DNA of 64,000 bases, taken from Amycolatopsis iheyensis. Its GTDB lineage: Bacteria; Actinomycetota; Actinomycetes; Mycobacteriales; Pseudonocardiaceae. The notes beneath the pieces are model-generated. The model did not search any database and had not been told where the DNA came from. It worked only from the letters and a program-made list of their open reading frames with translations. Both the position numbers and the translations under genes were made by a program. Positions 10,155 to 19,317 of the stretch are shown one piece after another; within the stretch, counting starts at the first letter, position 1, and the number at the start of each line of letters is the position of its first letter. The stretch is from NCBI RefSeq assembly GCF_024703995.1, contig NZ_JAMXQV010000018.1, positions 166,297-230,296 of the forward strand, given 5' to 3'.

Positions 10155-10433
10155 CGTTTGCCGAGCGGCGATCACGATCGGCGAGCAGCCACGCAGCACG
10201 TGCGCCTCCACGCAGCGGCCCGGTCCCGGCACGGCCCAGCGCGCCGGCCGACGGCTCGCCCGCGGACCCGGCGACGATCTGCCGGCATTCGGCGCTCCGC
10301 CGCCCGCGCGCCCGCAGCTCGGACAGCACCGCGCGCAGCAGCGCCGTGCCGGTCCAGGCACGACAGGCGGTCGCCGGGCGACACGCCCACCCGGTGCGCG
10401 CGTCCGAACACCTGATCGAATACCCTGCCCTCC

Positions 10434-11153
10434 ATGACCGAGTCAGACCCGCAGCTCGAGCGCATCCGCAAGCTGCTGGCCAAGGCCGAAGACCCGGCGG
10501 TCACCGAGGCGGAAGCCGAGGCCTACAACAAGAAGGCCGCCGAGCTGGTCGCGCGGTACGGGATCGACCAGGCCATGCTCGCCGCGGCCGGGGCGAGCGC
10601 CGACGAGATCGGCACGCTGAAGATCCCGATGAACGACCCGTACAGCCGCGACAAGGCGAGCCTGCTGACCTCGGTCGCCTACCCGCTGCGCTGCCGGACC
10701 CTGCTGCACCGGTTCGGCCAGAAGGTCGACAGCGTCACGGTGTTCGGCTACCGGTCCGACCTCGGGCGGGTGGAGCTGCTGTTCACGAGCTTGCTGCTGC
10801 AGGCGAGCACCCAGCTGACCCGCGTCCGCCCGGACGGCTTCTTCCCCGGCGAGTCCCTGGCGGCGTACCGGCGCACGTGGCTGCACGGTTTCGCCCGTGC
10901 GGTGCACGAGCGCCTGACGCTGGCCGAGCAGGAAGCGGTCCGCACGGCGCCGCCCGGCGAGCGTTCGGCGGAGCTGGTGGTCCGCGACCGGTCCCAGCTG
11001 GTCCAGCACGCGTTCGACGCGGAGTACGGCAGCCTGCGCTCGGCGGCGCCGCGCAGGTTGTCGGGCAGCGGCTACCTCGACGGCCACGACGCGGGCACCC
11101 GCGCCAACCTCGACCCGGCCGCCCTCACCCGGCGGCGAAAAGCCCTGCGCTGA
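10434..11153 (+). CDS. DUF2786 domain protein
   Basis: The 239-residue protein starts MTESDPQLERIRKLLAKAED with TEAEAEAYNKKAAELVARYGID. This is the N-terminal signature of DUF2786, seen in actinomycete and phage proteins of unknown function. The rest is mixed helix and strand with FFPGESLAAYRRTWLHGFARAV. No membrane segment or signal is present. It stands alone after a 279-base gap (10155-10433) in which I see no gene. The function is not known and nothing nearby points to one. Confidence 0.85.
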   Translation: MTESDPQLERIRKLLAKAEDPAVTEAEAEAYNKKAAELVARYGIDQAMLAAAGASADEIGTLKIPMNDPYSRDKASLLTSVAYPLRCRTLLHRFGQKVDSVTVFGYRSDLGRVELLFTSLLLQASTQLTRVRPDGFFPGESLAAYRRTWLHGFARAVHERLTLAEQEAVRTAPPGERSAELVVRDRSQLVQHAFDAEYGSLRSAAPRRLSGSGYLDGHDAGTRANLDPAALTRRRKALR

Positions 11154-11209
11154 GTTTCAGGGATCACCCTGATAGCCCCACACCGGACCACCTGCTAACT
11201 TTTGTTGGC

Positions 11210-11551
11210 ATGTGGACGACCGGCGACGACCTGCTGCGGCAGCTGGGCGCCCTCGGCAACCCGCACCGGCTGCGGATCGTCGCCGCCCTGCGGGCCGAGC
11301 GCACCTACGTCAGCAAGCTCGCGCGCGAACTGCGGATCAGCCGCGCGCTGCTGCAGGTCCACCTGCGCAAGCTCGAAGCCGCCGGCCTGGTGGCGGCCAG
11401 CTTCGAAGTCGGCGACGACGGCAAGACCCTGCGGTTCTACGAGCTCATCCCGTTCTCCGTCGTGCTGACGCCGGAGACGATCGCCGCCGCCGTGCCGACG
11501 CTGACCACACCGGAATCCGTCCAGCGGGACGAACAGGAGGGACGGGCATGA
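11210..11551 (+). CDS. ArsR-like winged-helix transcriptional regulator
   Basis: The ATG at 11210 gives 113 residues with a classic ArsR-like helix pattern: LLRQLGALGNPHRLRIVAAL, RTYVSKLARELRISRALLQVHLRKLEAAGLV, then a beta wing (ASFEVGDDGKTLRFYEL). No metal-binding CxC is seen, so it is not an arsenic or cadmium sensor type. It overlaps the next small membrane protein gene (ATGA at 11548-11551) and lies upstream of an MMPL transporter. It probably regulates this little cluster. Confidence 0.88.
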   Translation: MWTTGDDLLRQLGALGNPHRLRIVAALRAERTYVSKLARELRISRALLQVHLRKLEAAGLVAASFEVGDDGKTLRFYELIPFSVVLTPETIAAAVPTLTTPESVQRDEQEGRA

Positions 11552-11796
11552 ACTGGCACCAGTGGCAGGAGATCATCGGCGTGACCGGGGTCTTCGTCCT
11601 CATCACCGTCGTGCTGTCGATCGCGATCGTGCAGCTGGCCTCGACCTGGCGGGCCAAGGCCACGCTCGCGCGCGAGCACGAGTACCGCAGCCTGGCCGAG
11701 AAAGCCGTGCGGACGCAGGAAGACACCGAACAGCGGCTGCGCGACGTCCAGGATCGCCTGCGGTCCATCGAACACGTGCTCAAGGAGGTCGACTGA
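11548..11796 (+). CDS. Small single-pass membrane protein
   Basis: The 82-residue product starts with the ATG at 11548, overlapping the ArsR stop, with AGGAGG just upstream. One membrane segment (VTGVFVLITVVLSIAIVQLA, about residues 11-30) is followed by a charged helix likely to form a coiled coil (EHEYRSLAEKAVRTQEDTEQ onward). The same ArsR plus small membrane protein pair is common in actinomycetes. The biochemical function is unknown. Confidence 0.85.
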   Translation: MNWHQWQEIIGVTGVFVLITVVLSIAIVQLASTWRAKATLAREHEYRSLAEKAVRTQEDTEQRLRDVQDRLRSIEHVLKEVD

Positions 11797-11805
11797 GTTG
11801 AGGCC

Positions 11806-11869
11806 CTGGACCGCCGAGCGGCAACTCGGCGGCCCAGGAGGAAGAAGCACCCACTCGCCCGAGGGCGAG
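11806..11869 (+). terminator. Tandem hairpins between the ArsR pair and the MMPL gene
   Basis: CTGGACCGCCGAG (11806-11818) pairs with CTCGGCGGCCCAG (11825-11837) with one mismatch and a 6-base loop. A second hairpin, CTCGCC-CGAG-GGCGAG, follows at 11854-11869. No T-run follows, so the structure could be a terminator for the ArsR pair or an attenuator/processing element in the leader of the downstream MMPL transporter gene, whose ATG is at 11909. Confidence 0.5.
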
Positions 11870-11908
11870 CTCTCGTCGGATCACTCCTCCACGGAAGGAC
11901 TTTAGTTC

Positions 11909-14014
11909 ATGCTGCCCGCGAAACCCCCGGTGGTCGAACGCGTCACGAACTGGTCGCTGCGCCACCGCGCCGCCGCGATCTTCGGCTGGCTGGCGCTGGT
12001 CGCGTTCGCTTGGGCCGTCGGCACTTTCCTCCCCGGCACCGACGCGCGGTCGAGCCCGGCCGGCGACGCCGGGGCCGGCCAAGCCGCCCTGGACCGCCAG
12101 GCCACCCGCGAACCGTTCTGGGAGAACGTCCTCGTCCCCCGCGACGACACCGCCGCCGTGACCGACCTCGTGACGACGTTGACGACGTCCGGCGGGGTCG
12201 CGGAAATCCGCCACGACCAGGTGTCCGCCGACGGCGGATCCGAACTGGTCACTTTCCGGATCACCGGCGCCGGAACGGAAATCCGCGCGAACCTCGCGAA
12301 GGCCACCGCCGCCGTCGACGCGGTGGCCGCCCGCCATCCGGACGCCCACCTGGCCCAGGCCGGCGACCTCAGCGTGTCCGGCGCGGTCGACCAGAGCATC
12401 AAGGAGGACATCAAGCGGTCGGAGACGCGCTCGCTGCCGATCACCCTGCTGATCCTGGCCGTCGTGTTCGGCTCGCTCGTCGCGGCGGCGGTCCCGGTGC
12501 TGCTGGCGGGCACGACCGTGTTCGCCACCTTCGGCTTCCTGTCCCTTGTGGACAACTGGATCCCGGTCAACAGCGCCACTTCCGCGATGACCCTGCTCAT
12601 CGGCATGGCGGTCGGCGTCGACTACTCGCTGTTCTTCCTGCGCCGGGTCCGCGAAGAACGCGCCCACGGAGTCGACGAGTCGATCCGGATCGCCGCGCGG
12701 ACGTCCGGGCACGTGATCGTCGTGTCCGGGCTGACCGTGGTGCTGTGCGTGACCGGCCTGCTGCTCACCGGGCTCGACAACCTCCGCGGCCTGACCGTGA
12801 GCACGATCCTCGTCGTCGGCCTGGCCGTCCTGGCCGCGGTGACCGTCCTGCCCGCGACGCTGTCCGTGCTCGGCCGCCACGTCGACCGCGGCCGGATCCC
12901 GTGGCTCGGCGACCGCGGGACGCGCTCGCGGTTCTGGGCGGCGGTGGCCGGGGTCGTCACCCGGCGGCCCGCGCTGTGGAGCGGGCTCGCCGCCGCCGTC
13001 CTGGTCCTGCTCACCGTGCCCGCACTCGGGATCCGGCTGCAGGACCCCGCACCGACCGAAAGCCTGCCGCGCAGCATCCCGGTGATCGACGCCGCCGCGC
13101 GCGTCCAGGAAGCGTTTCCCGGCGTGACGATGCCCGCGCACGTCGTCCTCTGGGCCGAAGACGGCGGCCCGGTCGACACCCCCGCGCTCCGGCGGGCGAT
13201 CGGCGAACTCACCGCGCGGACACCGCAACCGGCGGTGGTGGTCCCGGTGGACCGGGCTCTCGTCGTCCGGATCCCGTTGGGCGGCACCGGGAACGACGAA
13301 ACGGCGAGCCGCACGCTCACGACGTTGCGGGAAACCCTGCTGCCCCGGACGGTCGGCCGGGTCGACGGCGTCCGGTACGCCGTGGCGGGCCGGACCGCCG
13401 AAGCGCACGACTTCACCACGCAGGTGCTCGCGCGGGCGCCGTACGTCTTCGGGTTCATCCTCCTGCTCGCGTTCGCGCTGCTGCTCGTGGTGTTCCGGTC
13501 GGTCGCGGTGCCGGTGGTGTCGATCGTGCTCAACCTGCTGTCGGTCGGCGCGGCCTACGGCGTGCTCACGTTCGTGTTCCAGGACGGCTTTCTCGCACCA
13601 CTACTGGGTTTCACGCCCTACGGCGGGGTGCTCGGCTGGCTACCGATGTTCCTCTTCGTGCTGTTGTTCGGGTTGAGCACCGACTACCTCGTCTTCATCC
13701 TCAGCCGGATCCGCGAACGCCGGCGGGCGGGCGCCGACGCGCGGACCGCGATCGTCGAAGGCACGGCACGCAGCTCCGGCGTCGTGACGAGCGCGGCGCT
13801 GATCATGACCGGGGTGTTCAGCATCTTCCTGAGCCTGGCCGCGATCGAGTACAAGATGCTCGGCCTCGGCATGGCGTTCGCGATCCTGCTCGACGCGACC
13901 CTGGTGCGCGGCGTGCTGCTTCCCGCGGCGCTCGCCCTGTTCGGCGACCGGCTCTGGCGTGGTGAAGCTGTAGCAGACCTTAAAGATCGCTCCAGAACTC
14001 TTCACTTGTCCTGA
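11909..14014 (+). CDS. MMPL family RND-type membrane transporter
   Basis: The 701-residue protein has the duplicated MMPL topology. An N-terminal membrane helix (AAIFGWLALVAFAWAVGTFL) leads to an extracytoplasmic loop, then a block of five helices, and the arrangement repeats. Both halves carry the proton-relay Asp-Tyr motif: GMAVGVDYSLFFLRR near residue 240 and LFGLSTDYLVFILSR near 595. The family exports lipids, siderophores or drugs using the proton gradient. It follows an ArsR-like regulator and a small membrane protein on the same strand, with a 112-base hairpin-rich gap. Cargo unknown. Confidence 0.92.
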   Translation: MLPAKPPVVERVTNWSLRHRAAAIFGWLALVAFAWAVGTFLPGTDARSSPAGDAGAGQAALDRQATREPFWENVLVPRDDTAAVTDLVTTLTTSGGVAEIRHDQVSADGGSELVTFRITGAGTEIRANLAKATAAVDAVAARHPDAHLAQAGDLSVSGAVDQSIKEDIKRSETRSLPITLLILAVVFGSLVAAAVPVLLAGTTVFATFGFLSLVDNWIPVNSATSAMTLLIGMAVGVDYSLFFLRRVREERAHGVDESIRIAARTSGHVIVVSGLTVVLCVTGLLLTGLDNLRGLTVSTILVVGLAVLAAVTVLPATLSVLGRHVDRGRIPWLGDRGTRSRFWAAVAGVVTRRPALWSGLAAAVLVLLTVPALGIRLQDPAPTESLPRSIPVIDAAARVQEAFPGVTMPAHVVLWAEDGGPVDTPALRRAIGELTARTPQPAVVVPVDRALVVRIPLGGTGNDETASRTLTTLRETLLPRTVGRVDGVRYAVAGRTAEAHDFTTQVLARAPYVFGFILLLAFALLLVVFRSVAVPVVSIVLNLLSVGAAYGVLTFVFQDGFLAPLLGFTPYGGVLGWLPMFLFVLLFGLSTDYLVFILSRIRERRRAGADARTAIVEGTARSSGVVTSAALIMTGVFSIFLSLAAIEYKMLGLGMAFAILLDATLVRGVLLPAALALFGDRLWRGEAVADLKDRSRTLHLS

Positions 14015-14032
14015 CAGGTCTCCTTCGGCACC

Positions 14033-14950
14033 GTGGACCATGTGACTGGTTGGGTGCGCATCGCGGTACTGGCTCTGCTGTGGGGCTCCGGGTTCCTCTG
14101 GATCAAGCTCGCCCTGACCGGGCTGAGCCCGGTCCACCTCACGCTCGTGCGGTGCGCGCTCGGCGCGTCGACGCTGCTGGCGCTGGCCTTCGCGGCCCGC
14201 CAGCGGCTTCCGCGCGACCGCGGCACCTGGGGCCGGCTGGTCGTCGCCGCGTTCTTCTGCAACGCGCTGCCGTTCGCACTCTTCGGCATCGGGGAGACCA
14301 CAGTGGACTCCGGGGTCGCGGGCGTCATGAACGCGACGACACCGTTGTGGTCGCTGCTGATCGGGGTCGTGCTCGGCACCGACCGGCGGCTCACTCCGCC
14401 GCGGTTGCTCGGTCTCGTGCTCGGGTTCGGCGGCGTGCTGGTGATCTTCGCGCCGTGGCAGCAATCCGGGTTGTTGAGCGCGGGCGCGCTGGCCCTGCTC
14501 GCCGCCGGCCTCAGCTACGCGATCGCGTTCGCTTACATGGCCCGGAAACTGCCGCCCGGCGGCGCGCCGCTCGCGCTGTCGGCCGCGCAGCTGACAACGG
14601 CCACCGCGCTCACTGCCGTCGCCCTGCCCGTCGCCACGACGGCGCCGCACCTGAACCTGACGGCCGTCGTCGCCGTCGTGATCCTCGGTGTCTTCGGCAC
14701 CGGCATCACCTTCTACCTCAACTACCGGGTCCTCACCGACGAAGGCCCGACGGCGGCGGCGACCGTCGGCTACCTGCTGCCGGTGGTGTCGATCGCGCTC
14801 GGCGCGCTCTTCCTCGGCGAGCCGCTGACCCCCCGGGTCGTCGGCGGCATGGTGATCGTGCTGGTCGCGGTCGGGCTGACCCGGTGGCGGGCTCAGGCGC
14901 CGGCGAGCCGCGCCGTGAACTCCTCCGGCGGGCTCGCCACGCCGAAGTAG
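14033..14950 (+). CDS. EamA (drug/metabolite) transporter family protein
   Basis: About 300 residues from a GTG at 14033 (a GTG at 14042 is equally possible; neither has a strong ribosome site). There are ten hydrophobic segments in two EamA repeats, starting VLALLWGSGFLWIKLALTGL and TLVRCALGASTLLALAFAAR. The second repeat ends FLGEPLTPRVVGGMVIVLVAVGLTRW. It is an inner-membrane exporter of unknown substrate. It lies 19 bases after the MMPL gene and may be read with it. The 3' end overlaps the convergent GGDEF/EAL gene by 58 bases. Confidence 0.9.
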   Translation: MDHVTGWVRIAVLALLWGSGFLWIKLALTGLSPVHLTLVRCALGASTLLALAFAARQRLPRDRGTWGRLVVAAFFCNALPFALFGIGETTVDSGVAGVMNATTPLWSLLIGVVLGTDRRLTPPRLLGLVLGFGGVLVIFAPWQQSGLLSAGALALLAAGLSYAIAFAYMARKLPPGGAPLALSAAQLTTATALTAVALPVATTAPHLNLTAVVAVVILGVFGTGITFYLNYRVLTDEGPTAAATVGYLLPVVSIALGALFLGEPLTPRVVGGMVIVLVAVGLTRWRAQAPASRAVNSSGGLATPK

Positions 14951-16989
14951 TCGCCCGTGGCCAGTTCGGCGCCGGCCGCGCGCCACCAGCCCGCCTGCTC
15001 CCCGGTGTGGATTCCGTCGACCACGAGCGTGGCGCCGACCTGCCGCACCAGAGGCACCAGCGCGCCCAGGAACGTCGACGCCGACCACGCCTGCCACTCG
15101 GCGAGCCGCCGGTCGACGCGCACGATGTCCACCGGCAGGTCCTCGACCGCCCGCAGGTCGTCCGGGCCGAGCCCGAACTCCTCGAGCATGACCCGGACCC
15201 CGAGGTCGGCGAGCGCGGTGATGTTCTCCAGCACCCCGGCCACACCCAGCGCGCCGACCGGGACGCCGAGCACCAGCCGGGCCGGCGGCAGGCCGGTGTC
15301 CGCGAGCAGCCGGGTGACGCGGGTGCCCAGCGCGTCGTCGGCCACCTGGTGCCCGGTCAGCGCGACGACGACGGGGTGCCGCCACCAGCCGGCCTGCCGG
15401 CTCGCCGCACGCAGCAGCCAGTCGCCGAGCGGCAGCACCAGCCCGGTCGCCTCGGCGAGCTCCGCGCAGTTTTCGTGCGCCAGCGCCAGTTCCGCCGGGC
15501 GCGCCCAGTGCAGGCGGGCTTCGATGCCGGCGACCCCGCCGTCGCCGAGCCGCGCCACCGGCCGGTAGCGCACGCTGAGCTCGCCGTTCTCCCACGCCCC
15601 CGCCATGCCGACGGCGAGGGCCTGCGTCCGCCGGTCTTCGACGTCGGCGGTGGCGTCGAACATCTTCCATTGGCCACGCCGGCGGACCTTCGCCCGGCGC
15701 AACGTCTGGTCGGCCGCACGCAGCAGCTCCGCCGGGTCGATGCCCTTGGCCGGGCGGTGCACGACGCCGGCGCTGGCCGACAGCGCGAGGCCGTGCCCCT
15801 CCACGAAGAATGGCTCGGCGAGCTCGTCGTTGATCGCGCGCACGGTGCTGTCGATGTCCGGCGTCGTCGCGGTGTTCTCGACGAGGATGCCGAACTCGTC
15901 GGCGTGGAACCGCGCGATCATCGCCCGCTCGCGGGCCATGACGGACTTCAGCCGCTGGGCGAAGTGCACCAGCACCTGCTCGCCGACCCGGCGGCCGAGG
16001 CTGTTGCACACCATGCCGAACGCGTCGAGGTCGACGTGGAACAGCGTGACACCGTACGCCGGGTCGGCGCGGCGCAGCGCCGCCTCCAGGTGGGTGCCGA
16101 AGTACTGGCGGTTCGGCAGCCCGGTCAGGACGTCGTGCAGCGCCTGCCGGCTCAGCTCGCCCTGCAGCAGCATCAGCTCGGTGCCGTCCTCGACCACCAC
16201 GACGAAGTGGGCGGGCTTGGCTTCGGCGTCCCGCAGCAGGGACGCGGTGAGCGAGATGCGCGCGACGTCGCCGTCCTTGCGCAGCAGCCGCTGGGACTGC
16301 CGGATCCGCTCCCGGCCGTCGTCGACGAGCGACTTCATCGCCTCGCGGAACACCTCGACGGTGTCCGGGTGCACGAGGTCGTCGAGCACCGTCCCGGCGA
16401 GCTCGCCGGAGGGATGCCCGAGCATTTCGGCCAGTGCGGCGTTGGCCCGCAGGATCCTGCCGTCGAGGGCGACGAGCGCGATGCCACTCGCCGAGGACGT
16501 CACGACCTCGTCGAACCGCGCTTCGCTTTCCTTGAGGTGCCATTGGGCGTCTCGCACCGCTTTGAGCAGCGAGAGGTGCATGATCTCCTGCTGGTCCAGC
16601 ACGCTGCGCTCGTGCGCGAGCAGGAAGCCGCACGAAAGCGCGCCGAGCGTCACGACGATCCGTTCGGTGAGCCGGTCCGCGGGCCGGAGCTCGGCCAGCG
16701 CCGGCAGGCCCTTCCCGAGGACGTCGAGCGTGCACCGCAACCCCGGTTCGCCGACGTAGCCGAGCGCCACCAGCCGCGCGCCGATCCGCTCCGCCGGGAG
16801 CGTGTCCGCCGATGTACCGCGCAACGACTCGATCAGCGTGTCGAGCATGTCCCGCAGTTCTTCGTCGAGCAGTTCGCGGCTCAGCGAAACGACGGTCACG
16901 CCGCTGAGCAGGTACGACCATTTCCGGGCGAGCACCGTCCGCCCGCGTTCCGGGTCGGCGGTCGCCTGCTGCTTTTCGATCATCGGCAT
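14893..16989 (-). CDS. PAS-GGDEF-EAL domain protein with degenerate catalytic motifs
   Basis: The 698-residue protein has a helical N-terminal region, a PAS domain from about residue 178 (ESEARFDEVVTSSASGIALV), a GGDEF-type domain (HDVLTGLPNRQYFGTHLEAA) and an EAL-type domain. The diguanylate cyclase signature reads HADEF instead of GGDEF near residue 361. The phosphodiesterase block reads EAR instead of EAL near 492, and the DDFGTG position reads EEFGLG. Both enzymatic activities are therefore probably lost, leaving a c-di-GMP- or nucleotide-binding signalling scaffold. The gene follows the DUF574 methyltransferase by 13 bases on the same strand. Confidence 0.9.
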   Translation of the reverse strand: MPMIEKQQATADPERGRTVLARKWSYLLSGVTVVSLSRELLDEELRDMLDTLIESLRGTSADTLPAERIGARLVALGYVGEPGLRCTLDVLGKGLPALAELRPADRLTERIVVTLGALSCGFLLAHERSVLDQQEIMHLSLLKAVRDAQWHLKESEARFDEVVTSSASGIALVALDGRILRANAALAEMLGHPSGELAGTVLDDLVHPDTVEVFREAMKSLVDDGRERIRQSQRLLRKDGDVARISLTASLLRDAEAKPAHFVVVVEDGTELMLLQGELSRQALHDVLTGLPNRQYFGTHLEAALRRADPAYGVTLFHVDLDAFGMVCNSLGRRVGEQVLVHFAQRLKSVMARERAMIARFHADEFGILVENTATTPDIDSTVRAINDELAEPFFVEGHGLALSASAGVVHRPAKGIDPAELLRAADQTLRRAKVRRRGQWKMFDATADVEDRRTQALAVGMAGAWENGELSVRYRPVARLGDGGVAGIEARLHWARPAELALAHENCAELAEATGLVLPLGDWLLRAASRQAGWWRHPVVVALTGHQVADDALGTRVTRLLADTGLPPARLVLGVPVGALGVAGVLENITALADLGVRVMLEEFGLGPDDLRAVEDLPVDIVRVDRRLAEWQAWSASTFLGALVPLVRQVGATLVVDGIHTGEQAGWWRAAGAELATGDYFGVASPPEEFTARLAGA

Positions 16990-17002
16990 CCGCGGCGTCC
17001 GC

Positions 17003-17821
17003 TCAGCTCTTGCGGCCGATTCCGGCGTAGACGAGCATGTTCATCTCGGCCGCCGCGGCGATGTCCGCCGGTCCGCCCGGTCGCCATTCACCGCAGCCCA
17101 CCAGCCCCGGTTCGACGATTTCGAAACCGGTGAAAAGCGCGGACACCTGGGCGTGCGTGCGCAGCGTCACTTGATCGGGACTGCGGCTTTCCTTGATCAC
17201 GTCGGTCGCTTCTCCGAGATTTTCGCCTTGGTGGTCGCCGGTGACGTGGGTGATCGCGAGAAAGCTCCCCGGCGCCAACACCGAACTGTAGCGCGCGACG
17301 AGACCGAGCGGATCCGATTCGTCGGAGACCCAGTGCAGCATCAGCAACATCAGCAAGCCGACCGGCTTTTCGAAATCCAGTAAACCGCGCACCGAAGGTG
17401 CATCGAATATTTTCTCCGGGTCCCGCATATCGGCCTGCACTATCGCTGCACGATCGTTGCCGGTCAGCATGAGCTCGCTGTGCGCGACCGCCACCGGGTC
17501 GCGGTCGACGTACACCACGCGGCACTCCGGGTCCTGCCCCTGGGCGACCTCGTGCACGTTGGCCACGGTGGGAATGCCGGAGCCGATGTCCAGGAACTGC
17601 CGGATCCCCTGGCCGGTCAGGTACCGCACCGCGCGTCCCAGGAACGCGCGGTTCACCCGCGCCGCGTCACGCAGCCCGGGCATCGCGCGTTCGATCTGCT
17701 CGCCCACCGCGCGGTCGACGGCGAAGTTGTGGCCACCGCCGAGCATGAAGTCGTAAGTGCGCGCCATGCTCGGCACGGAGATATCGACACCCGGCGGAAC
17801 CCATTCCGATGATCGGGTCAC
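17003..17821 (-). CDS. DUF574 family SAM-dependent methyltransferase
   Basis: From the GTG at 17821 (GAAGGTG upstream) the product is 272 residues, the usual size for this actinomycete family. Signature blocks include PSMARTYDFMLGGGHNFAVD, the SAM site FLDIGSGIPTVANVHEVAQ, VVYVDRDPVAVAHS, MRDPEKIF and LLMLLMLHWVSD. These proteins are abundant in Streptomyces and Amycolatopsis, but their methyl acceptors are not known. It heads a likely two-gene unit with the GGDEF/EAL protein, as such paralogs often sit beside signalling genes. It is divergent from a P450. Confidence 0.92.
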   Translation of the reverse strand: MTRSSEWVPPGVDISVPSMARTYDFMLGGGHNFAVDRAVGEQIERAMPGLRDAARVNRAFLGRAVRYLTGQGIRQFLDIGSGIPTVANVHEVAQGQDPECRVVYVDRDPVAVAHSELMLTGNDRAAIVQADMRDPEKIFDAPSVRGLLDFEKPVGLLMLLMLHWVSDESDPLGLVARYSSVLAPGSFLAITHVTGDHQGENLGEATDVIKESRSPDQVTLRTHAQVSALFTGFEIVEPGLVGCGEWRPGGPADIAAAAEMNMLVYAGIGRKS

Positions 17822-18000
17822 GAAGAACACCTTCTCAGTGAAGTCGGATCGAAAGAGCTTAGCGATTCCTCGCAGATCGTCCACTGCGCCATATGCGTGA
17901 GCCCGGACCACCCGATCGGGCACTGTCCCGGTGGGCCGGACGCGCCTACCGTAGGCCGTCTCCTTGGGAAATCCACACGATGGCGTAACGAGGAGTCCAG

Positions 18001-19302
18001 ATGACCGTCGCGGCAGCACCGGGCCGGTGGCCCTTTCTCGGACACACTCCGGCACTGCTGCGCCGACGCTCCGCATTCACCGATTCTTTGCACGAACACG
18101 GAGAAATCGTCAAACTCCACCTCGGCCCGATGCCCGCGTACTTCGTCACCAGTCCACGGCTGGCGCACGAAGTGCTGGTCAACGCGGGGCCGAAGTTCCG
18201 CAAGGGCGTCATGTTCGACAAGTTCAAGCCGTTCGTCGGCAACGGCTTGGTGCTTTCGAACGGCGACTTCCACCGGCGGCAACGGCGGCTGATGCAGCCG
18301 GCGTTCCACCGCGACCGCTTGGCCGCGTACGCGGAGACCATGCGGCGCGCGGCCACCGAGCTGAGCGACTCGTGGCGGCCCGGCGAAGTGCGGTTGATCG
18401 ACGAAGACCTGCAAGGCCTCGCGGTGACGATCGTCGGCGAGGCGTTGTTCTCCACGGAACTGGGAAAAGCGGCGATCGCCGAGGCCCGCCGCTCCATTTA
18501 CCTCATCATCCAGCAGGGAATGATTCGCGCGTTGTCCCCCAAGTTCGTCGAAAAGCTGCCGATTCCCGGGAACCGGCGGTTCGACGAGGCCATCGGGCGG
18601 ATGCAGGACATCGTGGTCGCGGTGATCCGCGACTGGCGCACCGAAAGCGTGGATCACGGCGACCTGCTCTCGACGCTCCTGCTGGCCGGCATGACCGACG
18701 AGCAGGCCCGCGACGAAGTCCTCACCCTGCTCACCGCCGGCATCGAGACGACCGCGCTCGCGCTGGCCTGGACGTTCCACGAGCTGGGCCGGCACGCGGA
18801 CGTGGAAACCCGGGTGCACGCCGAAGTCGACGAAGTGCTGGGCGGGCGCCCGGTCACCGTCGACGACATCCCCCGGCTGACCTACGTCCGGCAGGTGGTC
18901 GACGAAGTGCTTCGCCGCTACCCGCTCTGGATGCTGATGCGCCGCACGCTCGAGGAGGTCGACCTCGGCGGCGTCCGCGTGCCGGCGGGCGCCGAGGTGA
19001 TCGTCAGCCCGCACGCGCTGCACCACGACCCCGCGTCGTTCCCCGACCCGCACCGCTTCGACCCCGATCGCTGGGCGCCGTCGAACTCGGCCGAGCTGCC
19101 GAAGGGCGCGTTCGTCCCGTTCGGCGCGGGCAACCGGCAGTGCATCGGAAACCGCTTCGCCCAGAACGAAATCGTCATCACGGTGGCCACGGTGGCCGCG
19201 CGGTGGCGGCTGGTCCCCGTGCCGGGCCGGCCGGTCCGCGTGAAGTTCACCTCGGCCGCCTACCCGGACTCCCTGCCGATGACGGCAGTCCCGCGTCCCT
19301 AG
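18001..19302 (+). CDS. Cytochrome P450 (pentalenene-oxygenase-like class)
   Basis: The 433-residue protein starts at the ATG at 18001 with GAGGAG upstream. Motifs are complete: the I-helix oxygen-activation block LLTAGIETTALALAW near residue 245, the ExxR in DEVLRRYPLW near 302, and the heme loop FGAGNRQCIGNRFAQ with the Cys ligand near 381. The N-terminal half (HRRQRRLMQPAFHRDRL) resembles the P450s acting on terpenes and fatty acids more than CYP105. No ferredoxin gene is adjacent. An alpha/beta hydrolase follows by 15 bases on the same strand. Confidence 0.94.
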   Translation: MTVAAAPGRWPFLGHTPALLRRRSAFTDSLHEHGEIVKLHLGPMPAYFVTSPRLAHEVLVNAGPKFRKGVMFDKFKPFVGNGLVLSNGDFHRRQRRLMQPAFHRDRLAAYAETMRRAATELSDSWRPGEVRLIDEDLQGLAVTIVGEALFSTELGKAAIAEARRSIYLIIQQGMIRALSPKFVEKLPIPGNRRFDEAIGRMQDIVVAVIRDWRTESVDHGDLLSTLLLAGMTDEQARDEVLTLLTAGIETTALALAWTFHELGRHADVETRVHAEVDEVLGGRPVTVDDIPRLTYVRQVVDEVLRRYPLWMLMRRTLEEVDLGGVRVPAGAEVIVSPHALHHDPASFPDPHRFDPDRWAPSNSAELPKGAFVPFGAGNRQCIGNRFAQNEIVITVATVAARWRLVPVPGRPVRVKFTSAAYPDSLPMTAVPRP

Positions 19303-19317
19303 CTGGAGGTTCTTCCC

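Noticed and set aside
13640..16921. 1093-codon minus-strand reading across the MMPL, EamA and GGDEF genes
   Set aside because: Arginine/alanine-rich shadow that crosses two plus-strand transporters; the real minus-strand gene is the 698-codon GGDEF/EAL frame.
14050..17133. 1027-codon plus-strand reading
   Set aside because: Shadow of the GGDEF/EAL gene and of EamA in a different frame, with no domain and no protein-like composition.
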